64,000 nt of DNA. Origin: Flavobacterium endophyticum (GTDB lineage Bacteria; Bacteroidota; Bacteroidia; Flavobacteriales; Flavobacteriaceae). Every line of letters starts with the position of its first letter. The first letter of the stretch is position 1. Made by a program: the position numbers and the translations under genes. The DNA lies in assembly GCF_003634455.1 (NCBI RefSeq), contig NZ_RBLC01000004.1:62001-126000 (forward strand). The letters run 5' to 3'. The notes beneath the pieces are model-generated. The model did no database searches and was not told the origin of the DNA. It saw only the letters and a program-made list of their open reading frames with translations. This document shows positions 1 through 7,869 of this stretch, piece by piece.

Positions 1-1190
1 AACCCGATAGAAGCAAGGAATCCTACACCAAATAGGCTTTTGCTGGTAAGGCCATCTGGAAGGCTTGCCAGTTTCATTTTTATTAGAAGCGCAGATACAC
101 CATACACACCTATTACTTTTCCTGCTAGGAGTCCAAAGACAACACCTAATGTCACATTACTTGCTGCACTTTCAATAATTCCGCTAGAAAAAGTTACTCC
201 TGCGTTAGCCAGTGCAAAAACAGGCATGATAATAAAACTTACAAAAGGATGCAGTCCGTGTTCCAGTCGGTGTAGCGGCGACATGGCATCTTTTGACAGT
301 TTACGCATATCTTGCAGCACATGCAACTGATCTTCTGATAAGACAGGAGAATCCGTAGGATCAAGTTCTTTGAATTGGTTCAGCCTAGTCTTGATTTTTG
401 AAATGAATAAATTTTCGTCTATTCTTGAACCGGCCGGAATGACAAAGGCAACCAATACTGCTGCGATTGTCGCATGAACGCCAGAAAGGAGGAAAGGAAG
501 CCAAACGCCAGCAATTCCGATAATAGCATAAAACAGAATATTTCTAATGCCAAATCTACTGCAGACAAATAAAAATAGAAGGACTCCCAGTCCGATGCCT
601 AATGCGATAAAATTAATAGAAGCAGTATAAAAAAATGCGATGACCAAAACAGCGCCAAGATCGTCGACAATAGCCAAAGCCGTCAAAAATATTTTCAGAG
701 TTGCAGGAATCCTATCGCCTAAAAGATATAAAACGCCCAAAGCAAAGGCAATATCTGTTGCCATTGGAATTCCCCAGCCATGTGCTGAATCAGTTCCAAA
801 ATTAAATAAAGTATAAATCAGGGCAGGGAAGACCATTCCTCCAATTGCTGCTACTATAGGCAGCATTGCTTTTTTAGGCTGCGATAATTCGCCTCCAATG
901 ATTTCTCTTTTTAATTCCAGACCAACAACAAAAAAGAAAATAGCCATTAAGCCGTCATTTACCCAATGATGAATGGTGTAATTTAGATACAATTCATCAT
1001 TAATCGTCAAGCCGATTTTATGTTCCCAAATATGATGATACCAGTCTTTCAATGGAGAATTTGCCAAAAAGACAGCCACTACAGCGGCCAGAAAAAGAAT
1101 AATTCCTCCTGTTGTAGATTTACTTATGAAATTATTTAGAGGGTTGATAATCCATTTCTCTGCTGGGGTTGCTTTTAGCTGATCATCCAT
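1..1190 (-). CDS. nhaA: Na+/H+ antiporter NhaA (3' end outside window)
   Basis: The reverse strand reads open from an ATG at 1190 to the window edge, giving about 396 residues of a family that is usually 380-440 long. The translation has NhaA hallmarks: FFFVVGLELKRE, GWGIPMATDIAFALGVL and ALAIVDDLGAVLVIA, where the paired aspartates of the DD motif and the TDIAFA stretch form the ion-binding core. NhaA is an inner-membrane, pH-regulated antiporter that expels Na+ in exchange for protons. Only the C-terminal helices are missing. A TAnnTTTG element lies just upstream at 1212-1219. Confidence 0.93.
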   Translation of the reverse strand, partial: MDDQLKATPAEKWIINPLNNFISKSTTGGIILFLAAVVAVFLANSPLKDWYHHIWEHKIGLTINDELYLNYTIHHWVNDGLMAIFFFVVGLELKREIIGGELSQPKKAMLPIVAAIGGMVFPALIYTLFNFGTDSAHGWGIPMATDIAFALGVLYLLGDRIPATLKIFLTALAIVDDLGAVLVIAFFYTASINFIALGIGLGVLLFLFVCSRFGIRNILFYAIIGIAGVWLPFLLSGVHATIAAVLVAFVIPAGSRIDENLFISKIKTRLNQFKELDPTDSPVLSEDQLHVLQDMRKLSKDAMSPLHRLEHGLHPFVSFIIMPVFALANAGVTFSSGIIESAASNVTLGVVFGLLAGKVIGVYGVSALLIKMKLASLPDGLTSKSLFGVGFLASIG

Positions 1191-1211
1191 CGAGTCTTTT
1201 TTGAGATTTGT

Positions 1212-1219
1212 CAAATTTA
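1212..1219 (-). promoter_or_regulatory. Candidate -7 promoter element for nhaA
   Basis: TAAATTTG on the minus strand is an exact match to the Bacteroidota -7 motif TAnnTTTG and lies 22 nt before the nhaA ATG. No clear TTG is seen at -33. Confidence 0.45.
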
Positions 1220-1299
1220 AGCAATATTGACGAGGATTAAAAACTTGAGCGTGACGATCTAATAATTTTAATATAGTCTCTTAAATTATCGCATAATAC

Positions 1300-1307
1300 T
1301 ATCTTTG
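1300..1307 (+). promoter_or_regulatory. Candidate -7 promoter element for the DUF6155-like gene
   Basis: TATCTTTG matches TAnnTTTG exactly and ends 18 nt before the ATG at 1326. The -33 region has no clear TTG. Confidence 0.45.
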
Positions 1308-1325
1308 TAAAAAGAGAATTCTAAA

Positions 1326-1838
1326 ATGAGCAAGAGAGATCTAAAAAAATATCTTAAAGAATTAGATAAAGAACAGCTGGAAGAACAGCTGTTGGAGCTA
1401 TATGAGAAATTCTCTGACGTAAAAGTATATTACGATTTTGTATTTAATCCTAAAGAAGAAAAATTACTCCAGGAAGCCAAGCTCAAGATTTCAAACGAAT
1501 ATTTCCCTTTAAGAAGCAAGCGCCCGAAATTGAGACGTTCTGTAGCCCAAAAATACATCAAGCATTTTTTGAGTTTGGGTGTAGATCCTTTTGTCGTGGC
1601 CGATCTGATGCTTTATAATATTGAAGTAGCACAAAAATATTCAGCGCGACGAGAAATGCGCTATACTTCTTTTTACAAAAGCATGCTGAATTCTTTCGAG
1701 CAGGTTGTAAAGTTTAGTATTGAAAATGGAATGATTTCTGAATATAAAAACAGAATTTTTGAGATAAAAGATGTTGCTTTTAAACAAAATTGGGAAAACA
1801 AAAAAGAATTTGAAAGACCGCTGGACCTGATAGATTAG
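1326..1838 (+). CDS. DUF6155-like protein of unknown function
   Basis: A 170-residue soluble, charged protein with no signal peptide or membrane segment. The N-terminal 40 residues (SKRDLKKYLKELDKEQL, then EQLLELYEKFSDVKVYYDF) are predicted helical, with the Asp/Val/Lys-rich turn before FNP that I associate from memory with the DUF6155 family. The function is unknown. The ATG at 1326 has its own TAnnTTTG element. The gene converges on endonuclease V with a 3 nt gap and no obvious terminator between them, so antisense overlap of the transcripts is likely. Confidence 0.75.
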   Translation: MSKRDLKKYLKELDKEQLEEQLLELYEKFSDVKVYYDFVFNPKEEKLLQEAKLKISNEYFPLRSKRPKLRRSVAQKYIKHFLSLGVDPFVVADLMLYNIEVAQKYSARREMRYTSFYKSMLNSFEQVVKFSIENGMISEYKNRIFEIKDVAFKQNWENKKEFERPLDLID

Positions 1839-1841
1839 GCT

Positions 1842-2549
1842 TTAAAATAAAGGAAGCTGGTTATTGAATTCATGAAAACCAGCTTGGCGCTGTCCTGTCC
1901 TGAACAGATTGACCATCAAATGAGCATGTCTCGTAGGCTCCGGAATCCGATATTTCTGTATCGTATTAGTCATGATTTCAAGGCTGTCATCAACAGATAT
2001 ATGATGTCCGGGTGAAATAAAGACAGGCTTGACATTTGTTTTTGTACGCAACGCAAAGCCCAGTTTTTCTTGATTTTTAAAAATAGCACTGTAACTGAAT
2101 TTTTCATCTTCCAAGACGCTGTATTCTCCATGAAGCATATTTTTAGCACAACCGATTGTTGGATGGTCAGCTAGGAGTCCGAAGTGAGACGCGATTCCCA
2201 TTCTTCTAGGATGCGTGATTCCTTGTCCGTCTAAAATCAGCAGATCTGGTTTTATCGGAATTTGTTCCCAGGCTTTCATTAACGTCGGAACTTCCCTAAA
2301 AGCCAAATATTCAGCTTTATATTCAAAATTGGAATTTCCTTCTGCTAAAGAATAGGATAGTGGTATCATGTCAGGATAACTTAAAATCACAATTCCTGCA
2401 AATAATCTAGAACTGCCAACATCATGCGAAATATCAGCACCGGCAACGGTTCTGATGTTTTTGTTACGCGTATTTAAAGAAATATCCTCCTTCATCTTAT
2501 TTTGAAGAAGGGTTGCCATTTCAATAGTAAAATCGTCGTAACTCAGCAT
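1842..2549 (-). CDS. nfi: Endonuclease V (deoxyinosine 3' endonuclease)
   Basis: Endonuclease V cleaves the second phosphodiester bond 3' of deoxyinosine and starts repair of deaminated adenine. With the ATG at 2549 the protein has 235 residues, close to the E. coli length. The Mg2+ site is visible: Asp39 in GADIS, Glu86 in FREVP and Asp107 in LDGQG, followed by HPRRMGIASHFG. These match the spacing of E. coli Asp35, Glu89 and Asp110. The reading frame stays open to a TTG at 2591, but the added 14 residues are not family-like, so I chose the ATG. It is a stand-alone gene between DUF6155 and the helicase, on the opposite strand to both. Confidence 0.93.
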   Translation of the reverse strand: MLSYDDFTIEMATLLQNKMKEDISLNTRNKNIRTVAGADISHDVGSSRLFAGIVILSYPDMIPLSYSLAEGNSNFEYKAEYLAFREVPTLMKAWEQIPIKPDLLILDGQGITHPRRMGIASHFGLLADHPTIGCAKNMLHGEYSVLEDEKFSYSAIFKNQEKLGFALRTKTNVKPVFISPGHHISVDDSLEIMTNTIQKYRIPEPTRHAHLMVNLFRTGQRQAGFHEFNNQLPLF

Positions 2550-2695
2550 GGAAAATTGTATTATGGATGAGATGATGCGCTTGTTTCTCAAAATTAGAGT
2601 ATTTAAAATCGAACAGCGTTATATCTTTTGCTAATATTTATATAAAGTTTTTCAAATTAAACCGCTAAAACCTCGATTTAACCCTTTTTAGTACG

Positions 2696-2703
2696 TACTT
2701 TTG
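2696..2703 (+). promoter_or_regulatory. Candidate -7 promoter element for the helicase pair
   Basis: TACTTTTG is an exact TAnnTTTG match 19 nt before the ATG at 2723. It probably drives the SF2 helicase and the DEAD-box gene 31 nt behind it. Confidence 0.5.
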
Positions 2704-2722
2704 CAAATTATTCAAAACAGCA

Positions 2723-4258
2723 ATGTCCCAAAAGAACCTAGAATTAGAGATCGAAGAAAAAAAAGAACTTTATGCCTATCAGCAAGGGGATATTGATGCC
2801 ATTTTTGAACGAATCAATAATGCTCCTCACAACCATCATCTGCTTTATCAGCTTCCGACAGGAGGAGGAAAGACCGTAATATTTTCTGAAATCGTAAGAA
2901 GATATCTTTCTTATAATGATAAAAAAGTATTGGTTCTGACGCATAGAATTGAGCTTTGCAAGCAAACTTCTAAGATGCTCAAAGGCTTTAATGTTAAGAA
3001 TAAAATCATCAACAGCAAAATTAAGGAACTGCCTGATCAGGACGAATATTCTTGTTTTGTAGCGATGGTTGAAACGCTTAAAAACAGGCTGAATGACGAG
3101 AAACTTCAGATTGAAAACATAGGCCTTGTGATTATTGACGAAGCGCATTACAATTCTTTCAGAAAATTGCTTTCGTCTTTCAAAAATTCATTCATACTCG
3201 GCGTTACAGCTACGCCTTTAAGTTCGAACATTAAGCTTCCGATGAATGAAAATTATGATGAATTGATAGTGGGCGACCCGATCAACAAATTAATAGAAAA
3301 CGGATTTTTAGCCAAAGCAATAACCTATAGCTATGATGTTGGACTGACTTCGCTTAAGGTGGGAATTAATGGTGATTATACCGTTAAATCTTCAGACGAT
3401 TTATATACAAATATGGCCATGCAGGAAAAACTTTTGCATGCCTATACTGAAAAGTCACTCGGAAAAAAAACCTTGATTTTTAATAACGGAATCAATACAT
3501 CCTTATACGTTTTCGAAACTTTTAAGGAAGCCGGATATCCTATAAAACATTTAGATAATACCACTTCCAACGAAGAACGAAAAGATATTTTGACTTGGTT
3601 CAAACATACGCCAGACGCCATTCTGACATCAGTAGGAATTTTAACTACAGGATTTGACGAACCAACGGTAGAAAGCATCATCTTGAATAGAGCAACCAAA
3701 TCGCTTACGCTGTATTTTCAGATGATTGGGCGTGGCTCTAGAAAATTGCCGCACAAAGATAACTTTACAGTAATTGATTTAGGGAACAATGCCGCTCGAT
3801 TTGGGTTATGGAGCGAGCCTATAGATTGGCAGCACATTTTCAAATCGCCTGAATTCTATCTCGAAAATCTCCGAAATGATGCCGAAATCGAGATGCATTT
3901 CAAATACCAGATGCCGCCAGATGTCCGAGCAAAATTCAGCAAAACGGCTGTTGTTGAATTCGATGTAGAAGAAGAACACAGGCTTGCCATTTCGCAAAAC
4001 CTTCGTTCAAAAGTAGTTTTAGACAAATCGTTAGACCAGCATGCTTCTATGTGCGTTGATAATACGGAAACTTTAAACGAAGCAAAAAATCTTTCTAAAT
4101 TACTTCAGGAAGATGTTGAATGTCGTATCCGCTACTACACCAACTGCTTGAGCAAGAGCAGTAAAAACTACCGCGAATGGCTCGTAGAAGATTACAAGAC
4201 CAAATTGCTTTTGTTGATCGGTAAAAAATACCGTGAAAAAATCATGAACGAAGACTAA
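2723..4258 (+). CDS. Superfamily II DEAD/DEAH-box helicase (RadD/SSL2-like)
   Basis: A 511-residue ATP-dependent helicase. Walker A LPTGGGKT lies at 44-51, the DEAH box at 139-142 and motif III-like TATP at 162-165. The second RecA domain ends with the motif VI-like QMIGRGSR near residue 333. The architecture (one QTxxGKT-type core, no accessory nuclease) resembles the RadD/SSL2 group, which acts on branched or damaged DNA. The C-terminal 150 residues match nothing I recognise. The gene is followed after 31 nt by a DEAD-box RNA helicase and is probably co-transcribed with it. The exact substrate is not predictable from the sequence. Confidence 0.85.
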   Translation: MSQKNLELEIEEKKELYAYQQGDIDAIFERINNAPHNHHLLYQLPTGGGKTVIFSEIVRRYLSYNDKKVLVLTHRIELCKQTSKMLKGFNVKNKIINSKIKELPDQDEYSCFVAMVETLKNRLNDEKLQIENIGLVIIDEAHYNSFRKLLSSFKNSFILGVTATPLSSNIKLPMNENYDELIVGDPINKLIENGFLAKAITYSYDVGLTSLKVGINGDYTVKSSDDLYTNMAMQEKLLHAYTEKSLGKKTLIFNNGINTSLYVFETFKEAGYPIKHLDNTTSNEERKDILTWFKHTPDAILTSVGILTTGFDEPTVESIILNRATKSLTLYFQMIGRGSRKLPHKDNFTVIDLGNNAARFGLWSEPIDWQHIFKSPEFYLENLRNDAEIEMHFKYQMPPDVRAKFSKTAVVEFDVEEEHRLAISQNLRSKVVLDKSLDQHASMCVDNTETLNEAKNLSKLLQEDVECRIRYYTNCLSKSSKNYREWLVEDYKTKLLLLIGKKYREKIMNED

Positions 4259-4289
4259 CAAATTATCTGCCTTTCAAAATATAAAAATT

Positions 4290-5636
4290 ATGGCTAGCAC
4301 ATTTTCAGACTTTGGCTTTTCAGCCGCTATTACTAAAGGAATACAAAAATTAGGATTTTCTATCCCGACGGAAATCCAGCAAAAAGCAATTCCAGTTTTA
4401 CTAGATACAACAGAAGATTTTGTTGGTCTTGCCAAGACAGGAACAGGAAAAACAGCCGCTTTCGGATTGCCTTTGCTTCAATTGATTGATATAAAAACTA
4501 CAAGCATACAAGCTATAATTCTAGTGCCTACGAGAGAATTAGGGCATCAGATTTTTGATAATTTAACTGCTTTTGCCCAGTTTCTACCTGAAGTTTCAAT
4601 TGCTTCAGTTTGTGGAGGAATCCCTATCAAACCTCAAATCGAACGTCTTTCTCAAGGGGGCCACATTGTTGTAGCTACGCCTGGAAGATTGATTGATTTG
4701 ATAAAAAGACAAGCTGCGGATATTAGAAGCTGTAAATTTTTAATTTTAGACGAAGCTGACGAAATGATGGCTGCCCTAAAAGAAGGCTTGGATGAAATTG
4801 TACATGAACTTCCAAAAAATAGAAGAACCTGGCTATTTTCAGCTACGATGCCTGGCCCAATGAAACAATTGGTACAGCAATATATGTCAAAGAATATCGT
4901 CCAAGTGAGTGCCGATATGACCACTTCCGGAAATCAAGGAATCGACCATCATTACATTGTCGTGGAGCCTGAAGAAAAGTTAGACGTTCTTATGCACTTC
5001 TTGAATTCAAAAGAAGGACAGCGCGGTATTATTTTCTGCAAGACAAAAGCGGCAGTAAACAAACTGGCTAAAAATTTAGCAATCAATCGTTTTTCTTCTG
5101 GAGCGTTGCATGGAAGCCTGACGCAGCCGATACGCGATCGCATTATGGAACAGTTCCGAGAAGGACATATTTCAATACTGGTCGCTACTGATTTAGCAGC
5201 AAGAGGAATTGATGTGAAAGAAATTGCTTATGTTGTAAACTACCATCTTCCTGATACGTATGAAACCTATGTGCATAGAAGCGGAAGAACGGCAAGGGCA
5301 GGAGCCAAGGGACTTTCATTGACAGTTTTGCAACCCGAAGAAGTTGCCGAAATGGCTAATTTTGAAAAAGAATTAGGAATTACATTCAGTGAGTTCAAAA
5401 AACCTTCGGCCGAAAGTCTTGAAGAAAATACCGCTTTTTTATGGGCGAAACAGATTTTCAAGACCAAACCAAACCACGAGGTTTCAAAAGAATTTAAAGA
5501 TAAGATCAAGACTGTTTTTCATCACTTGACTAAAGACGAGCTGATCGAAAAATTATTAGCCCATCAGCTTTTACAGACTAAAAATCCAGTTGCTGCAAAA
5601 ACAGATGAGCCAAAGAAAAAGTTCAAAAAGAAATAA
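4290..5636 (+). CDS. DEAD-box ATP-dependent RNA helicase
   Basis: A 448-residue RNA helicase of the RhlE/DeaD group. The visible motifs in order are: the Q-motif region FGFSIPTEIQ (22-30), Walker A AKTGTGKT (48-55), PTRELG, TPGRL, the DEAD box (LDEADEMM), SATMP, then ATDLAARGID and HRSGRTARAG in the second RecA domain. The C-terminus ends in a Lys-rich tail (KKKFKKK), typical of non-specific RNA-binding tails. Such enzymes unwind RNA during ribosome assembly, decay or cold growth. The stop codon lies 1 nt from the convergent thrC stop. Symbols such as rhlE or deaD cannot be separated here. Confidence 0.9.
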   Translation: MASTFSDFGFSAAITKGIQKLGFSIPTEIQQKAIPVLLDTTEDFVGLAKTGTGKTAAFGLPLLQLIDIKTTSIQAIILVPTRELGHQIFDNLTAFAQFLPEVSIASVCGGIPIKPQIERLSQGGHIVVATPGRLIDLIKRQAADIRSCKFLILDEADEMMAALKEGLDEIVHELPKNRRTWLFSATMPGPMKQLVQQYMSKNIVQVSADMTTSGNQGIDHHYIVVEPEEKLDVLMHFLNSKEGQRGIIFCKTKAAVNKLAKNLAINRFSSGALHGSLTQPIRDRIMEQFREGHISILVATDLAARGIDVKEIAYVVNYHLPDTYETYVHRSGRTARAGAKGLSLTVLQPEEVAEMANFEKELGITFSEFKKPSAESLEENTAFLWAKQIFKTKPNHEVSKEFKDKIKTVFHHLTKDELIEKLLAHQLLQTKNPVAAKTDEPKKKFKKK

Positions 5637-5637
5637 T

Positions 5638-6927
5638 CTAAGATAACAAGAAAGCTTTCAAATCTTCATAGCTGCTGATTTTTAAGCTTTTTTTCTCTTT
5701 ATCCAAAACGTTTTTAATTTGCTCAGGAATTGGAATCGTAAGCGAAAGTATTTCTTCCACAGTCTCTGAAAATTTTATAGGATGGGCTGTTTCTAAAAAG
5801 ACTCCAATAGCATCCAGCTTATTCTCCAGCTCTTTTTTTAATCCCAAATAACCAATGGCTCCGTGCGGTTCGGCAATGTATTTTGAAGTCTTGTACAGGC
5901 TTACGATGGCTGTTTTAGTTTCTTCATCTGTAAAACTGTAGGAGGAGAAGTCCTTTTCAAAATTATCCGGATTATTTCCATACAGCTCTTGGATTCGTAT
6001 AAAATTACTTGGGTCTCCGACATCCATTGCATTTGAAATTGTCGCTTTTGAAGGTTTTGGAATGTATTTACCCGTTTTTAAAAATTCCGGAACCGTGTCG
6101 TTTGCGTTAGTTGAAGCTACAAAATGATGAATTGGCAATCCTAATTTCTTGGCTAGGATTCCGGCGCATATATTTCCGAAATTACCGCTAGGACATGAAA
6201 TTACCAGCGGCTTATTGTATTTTTTTAATTCCTTGTAAGCAAAAAAGAAATAAAACATCTGCGGAAGCCATCTTGCAATATTGATAGAATTAGCCGAAGT
6301 CAGTTTTTTAGACTTTAAATCGGCATCAAGGAAAGCTCTTTTGACCATGTCTTGGCAGTCGTCAAAAACACCATCAACTTCTAATGCTTTGATATTCTGA
6401 CCTAAAGTTGTCAGTTGTTTTTCTTGAATATCACTCACTTTTCCGCTTGGATATAGTATTACGACTTCAACACTTTCTATACCTAGAAAACCACTCGCTA
6501 CCGCTCCACCCGTATCGCCTGAAGTGGCGACTAAAACCGTATTCTTTTGATTTTTATCACGATTAAAATAAGCCAAACATCTTGACATAAATCGGGCACC
6601 CACATCTTTGAAAGCCATCGTCGGACCGTTGAAAAGTTCTAAAGAATAGCTGTTTTCATCCACTTGAATTAAAGGAAAATCAAAAGACAATGTTTCCTCG
6701 ATTATTCTCTTTAATTCATTTTCTGGAATGTCTTTTCCGACAAATTGCTTGATGGTTTCAAAGGCGATTTCTTGATTGGAAAGTTTTTCAATTGAATCAA
6801 AAAAAACTCGAGACAGCGGTGTAATTGTTTCTGGAAAATACAATCCTTTATCGGGTGCTAGTCCTTGAATGACCGCTTCTCGAAAGCTTACTTTTAGAGC
6901 ATTTTTATTGAGGCTATAATAGTTCAT
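5638..6927 (-). CDS. thrC: Threonine synthase
   Basis: The last enzyme of threonine synthesis, converting O-phosphohomoserine to threonine with pyridoxal phosphate (PLP). The 429-residue protein carries the N-terminal Thr_synth_N region, then GPTMAFKDVGAR with the PLP Lys at 107. The phosphate-binding ATSGDTGGAV and the SGNFGN loop follow. It lies 5 nt behind thrB as the last gene of thrABC. Regulation is probably shared through the leader at 10405-10494. Confidence 0.96.
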   Translation of the reverse strand: MNYYSLNKNALKVSFREAVIQGLAPDKGLYFPETITPLSRVFFDSIEKLSNQEIAFETIKQFVGKDIPENELKRIIEETLSFDFPLIQVDENSYSLELFNGPTMAFKDVGARFMSRCLAYFNRDKNQKNTVLVATSGDTGGAVASGFLGIESVEVVILYPSGKVSDIQEKQLTTLGQNIKALEVDGVFDDCQDMVKRAFLDADLKSKKLTSANSINIARWLPQMFYFFFAYKELKKYNKPLVISCPSGNFGNICAGILAKKLGLPIHHFVASTNANDTVPEFLKTGKYIPKPSKATISNAMDVGDPSNFIRIQELYGNNPDNFEKDFSSYSFTDEETKTAIVSLYKTSKYIAEPHGAIGYLGLKKELENKLDAIGVFLETAHPIKFSETVEEILSLTIPIPEQIKNVLDKEKKSLKISSYEDLKAFLLS

Positions 6928-6932
6928 TTCTT

Positions 6933-7865
6933 TTAATTTAGAATTTTTATAGTTTTTATCCCTCCAGCATTTATTTTAGAAACATGTATTTCATATTTCA
7001 AATTCATTTCGTCATACACTTTGCTCATCGCTTTGGCCACTTTTTCAGCAGTATGCTTTCCTTTACTCAAAGCAAAAATCGATGGGCCGGAACCTGAAAT
7101 ACCGCCACCTAAAGCACCCGCTTCCAAAGCTTTTGTTTTTACGCTATCAAATCCAGGAATCAGCATGCTTCGTAAAGGCTCCACAATTTCATCTTGTAAT
7201 GATCTTCCGATCAAATCATAGTCTTCTGTATAAAGTCCGCTGATTAGTCCTCCAAGATTGCCACACTGTATTACCGCTTGCTTTAAGGTCACATTTTGTT
7301 TTAAGACTGATCTGGCATCAGATGTTTTCAATTCAATCTGCGGATGGATTACGGTTGCATATAATTTCTCCGGACTTTCAATTCGTATGATATCTAAAGG
7401 ATTGTAGCTTCGAATCAGGACAAAGCCGCCGAGAAGTGCGGGAGCAACATTATCGGCATGAGCACTTCCGCTTGCTAATTTTTCACCTTCCATTGCAAAA
7501 GGAACTAAATCTTTGATACTAAAAGGCTTTCCTAATAATTCATTAATCCCAAAAACAATACCTGAGGCACTGGCGGCACTGCTTCCGATTCCGCTGCCCG
7601 CTTTTATATTTTTGTAAATATCGATCTCAAATCCGAAATCTAAGTCCAATCCCGAAACCATTGCCATGGCAGCGACTCCGGCTACGTTTTTCTCTGTTTC
7701 AAAAGGCAGGTCAGCTCCAACAATTTTACTAATTCTGATTCCTTTTTCAACGATTTTCCGAACAACCATCTCATCTCCGATAGTATCCAAGCACAGGCCC
7801 AATACATCAAAACCGCAAGAAAGATTAGCAATTGTAGCAGGGCAAAAAAGTCTAATTTCTTTCAT
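6933..7865 (-). CDS. thrB: Homoserine kinase
   Basis: Phosphorylates homoserine to O-phosphohomoserine. The 310-residue protein is a GHMP kinase. The ATP-binding GSGIGSSAASASG loop is at about 90-102, the N-terminal CPATIANLSCGFDVLG is typical of ThrB, and the third GHMP motif (GGGISGSGPSIFAL) is near the C-terminus. It is located 4 nt after thrA and 5 nt before thrC, so it is translated within one operon. Confidence 0.96.
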   Translation of the reverse strand: MKEIRLFCPATIANLSCGFDVLGLCLDTIGDEMVVRKIVEKGIRISKIVGADLPFETEKNVAGVAAMAMVSGLDLDFGFEIDIYKNIKAGSGIGSSAASASGIVFGINELLGKPFSIKDLVPFAMEGEKLASGSAHADNVAPALLGGFVLIRSYNPLDIIRIESPEKLYATVIHPQIELKTSDARSVLKQNVTLKQAVIQCGNLGGLISGLYTEDYDLIGRSLQDEIVEPLRSMLIPGFDSVKTKALEAGALGGGISGSGPSIFALSKGKHTAEKVAKAMSKVYDEMNLKYEIHVSKINAGGIKTIKILN

Positions 7866-7869
7866 ATGA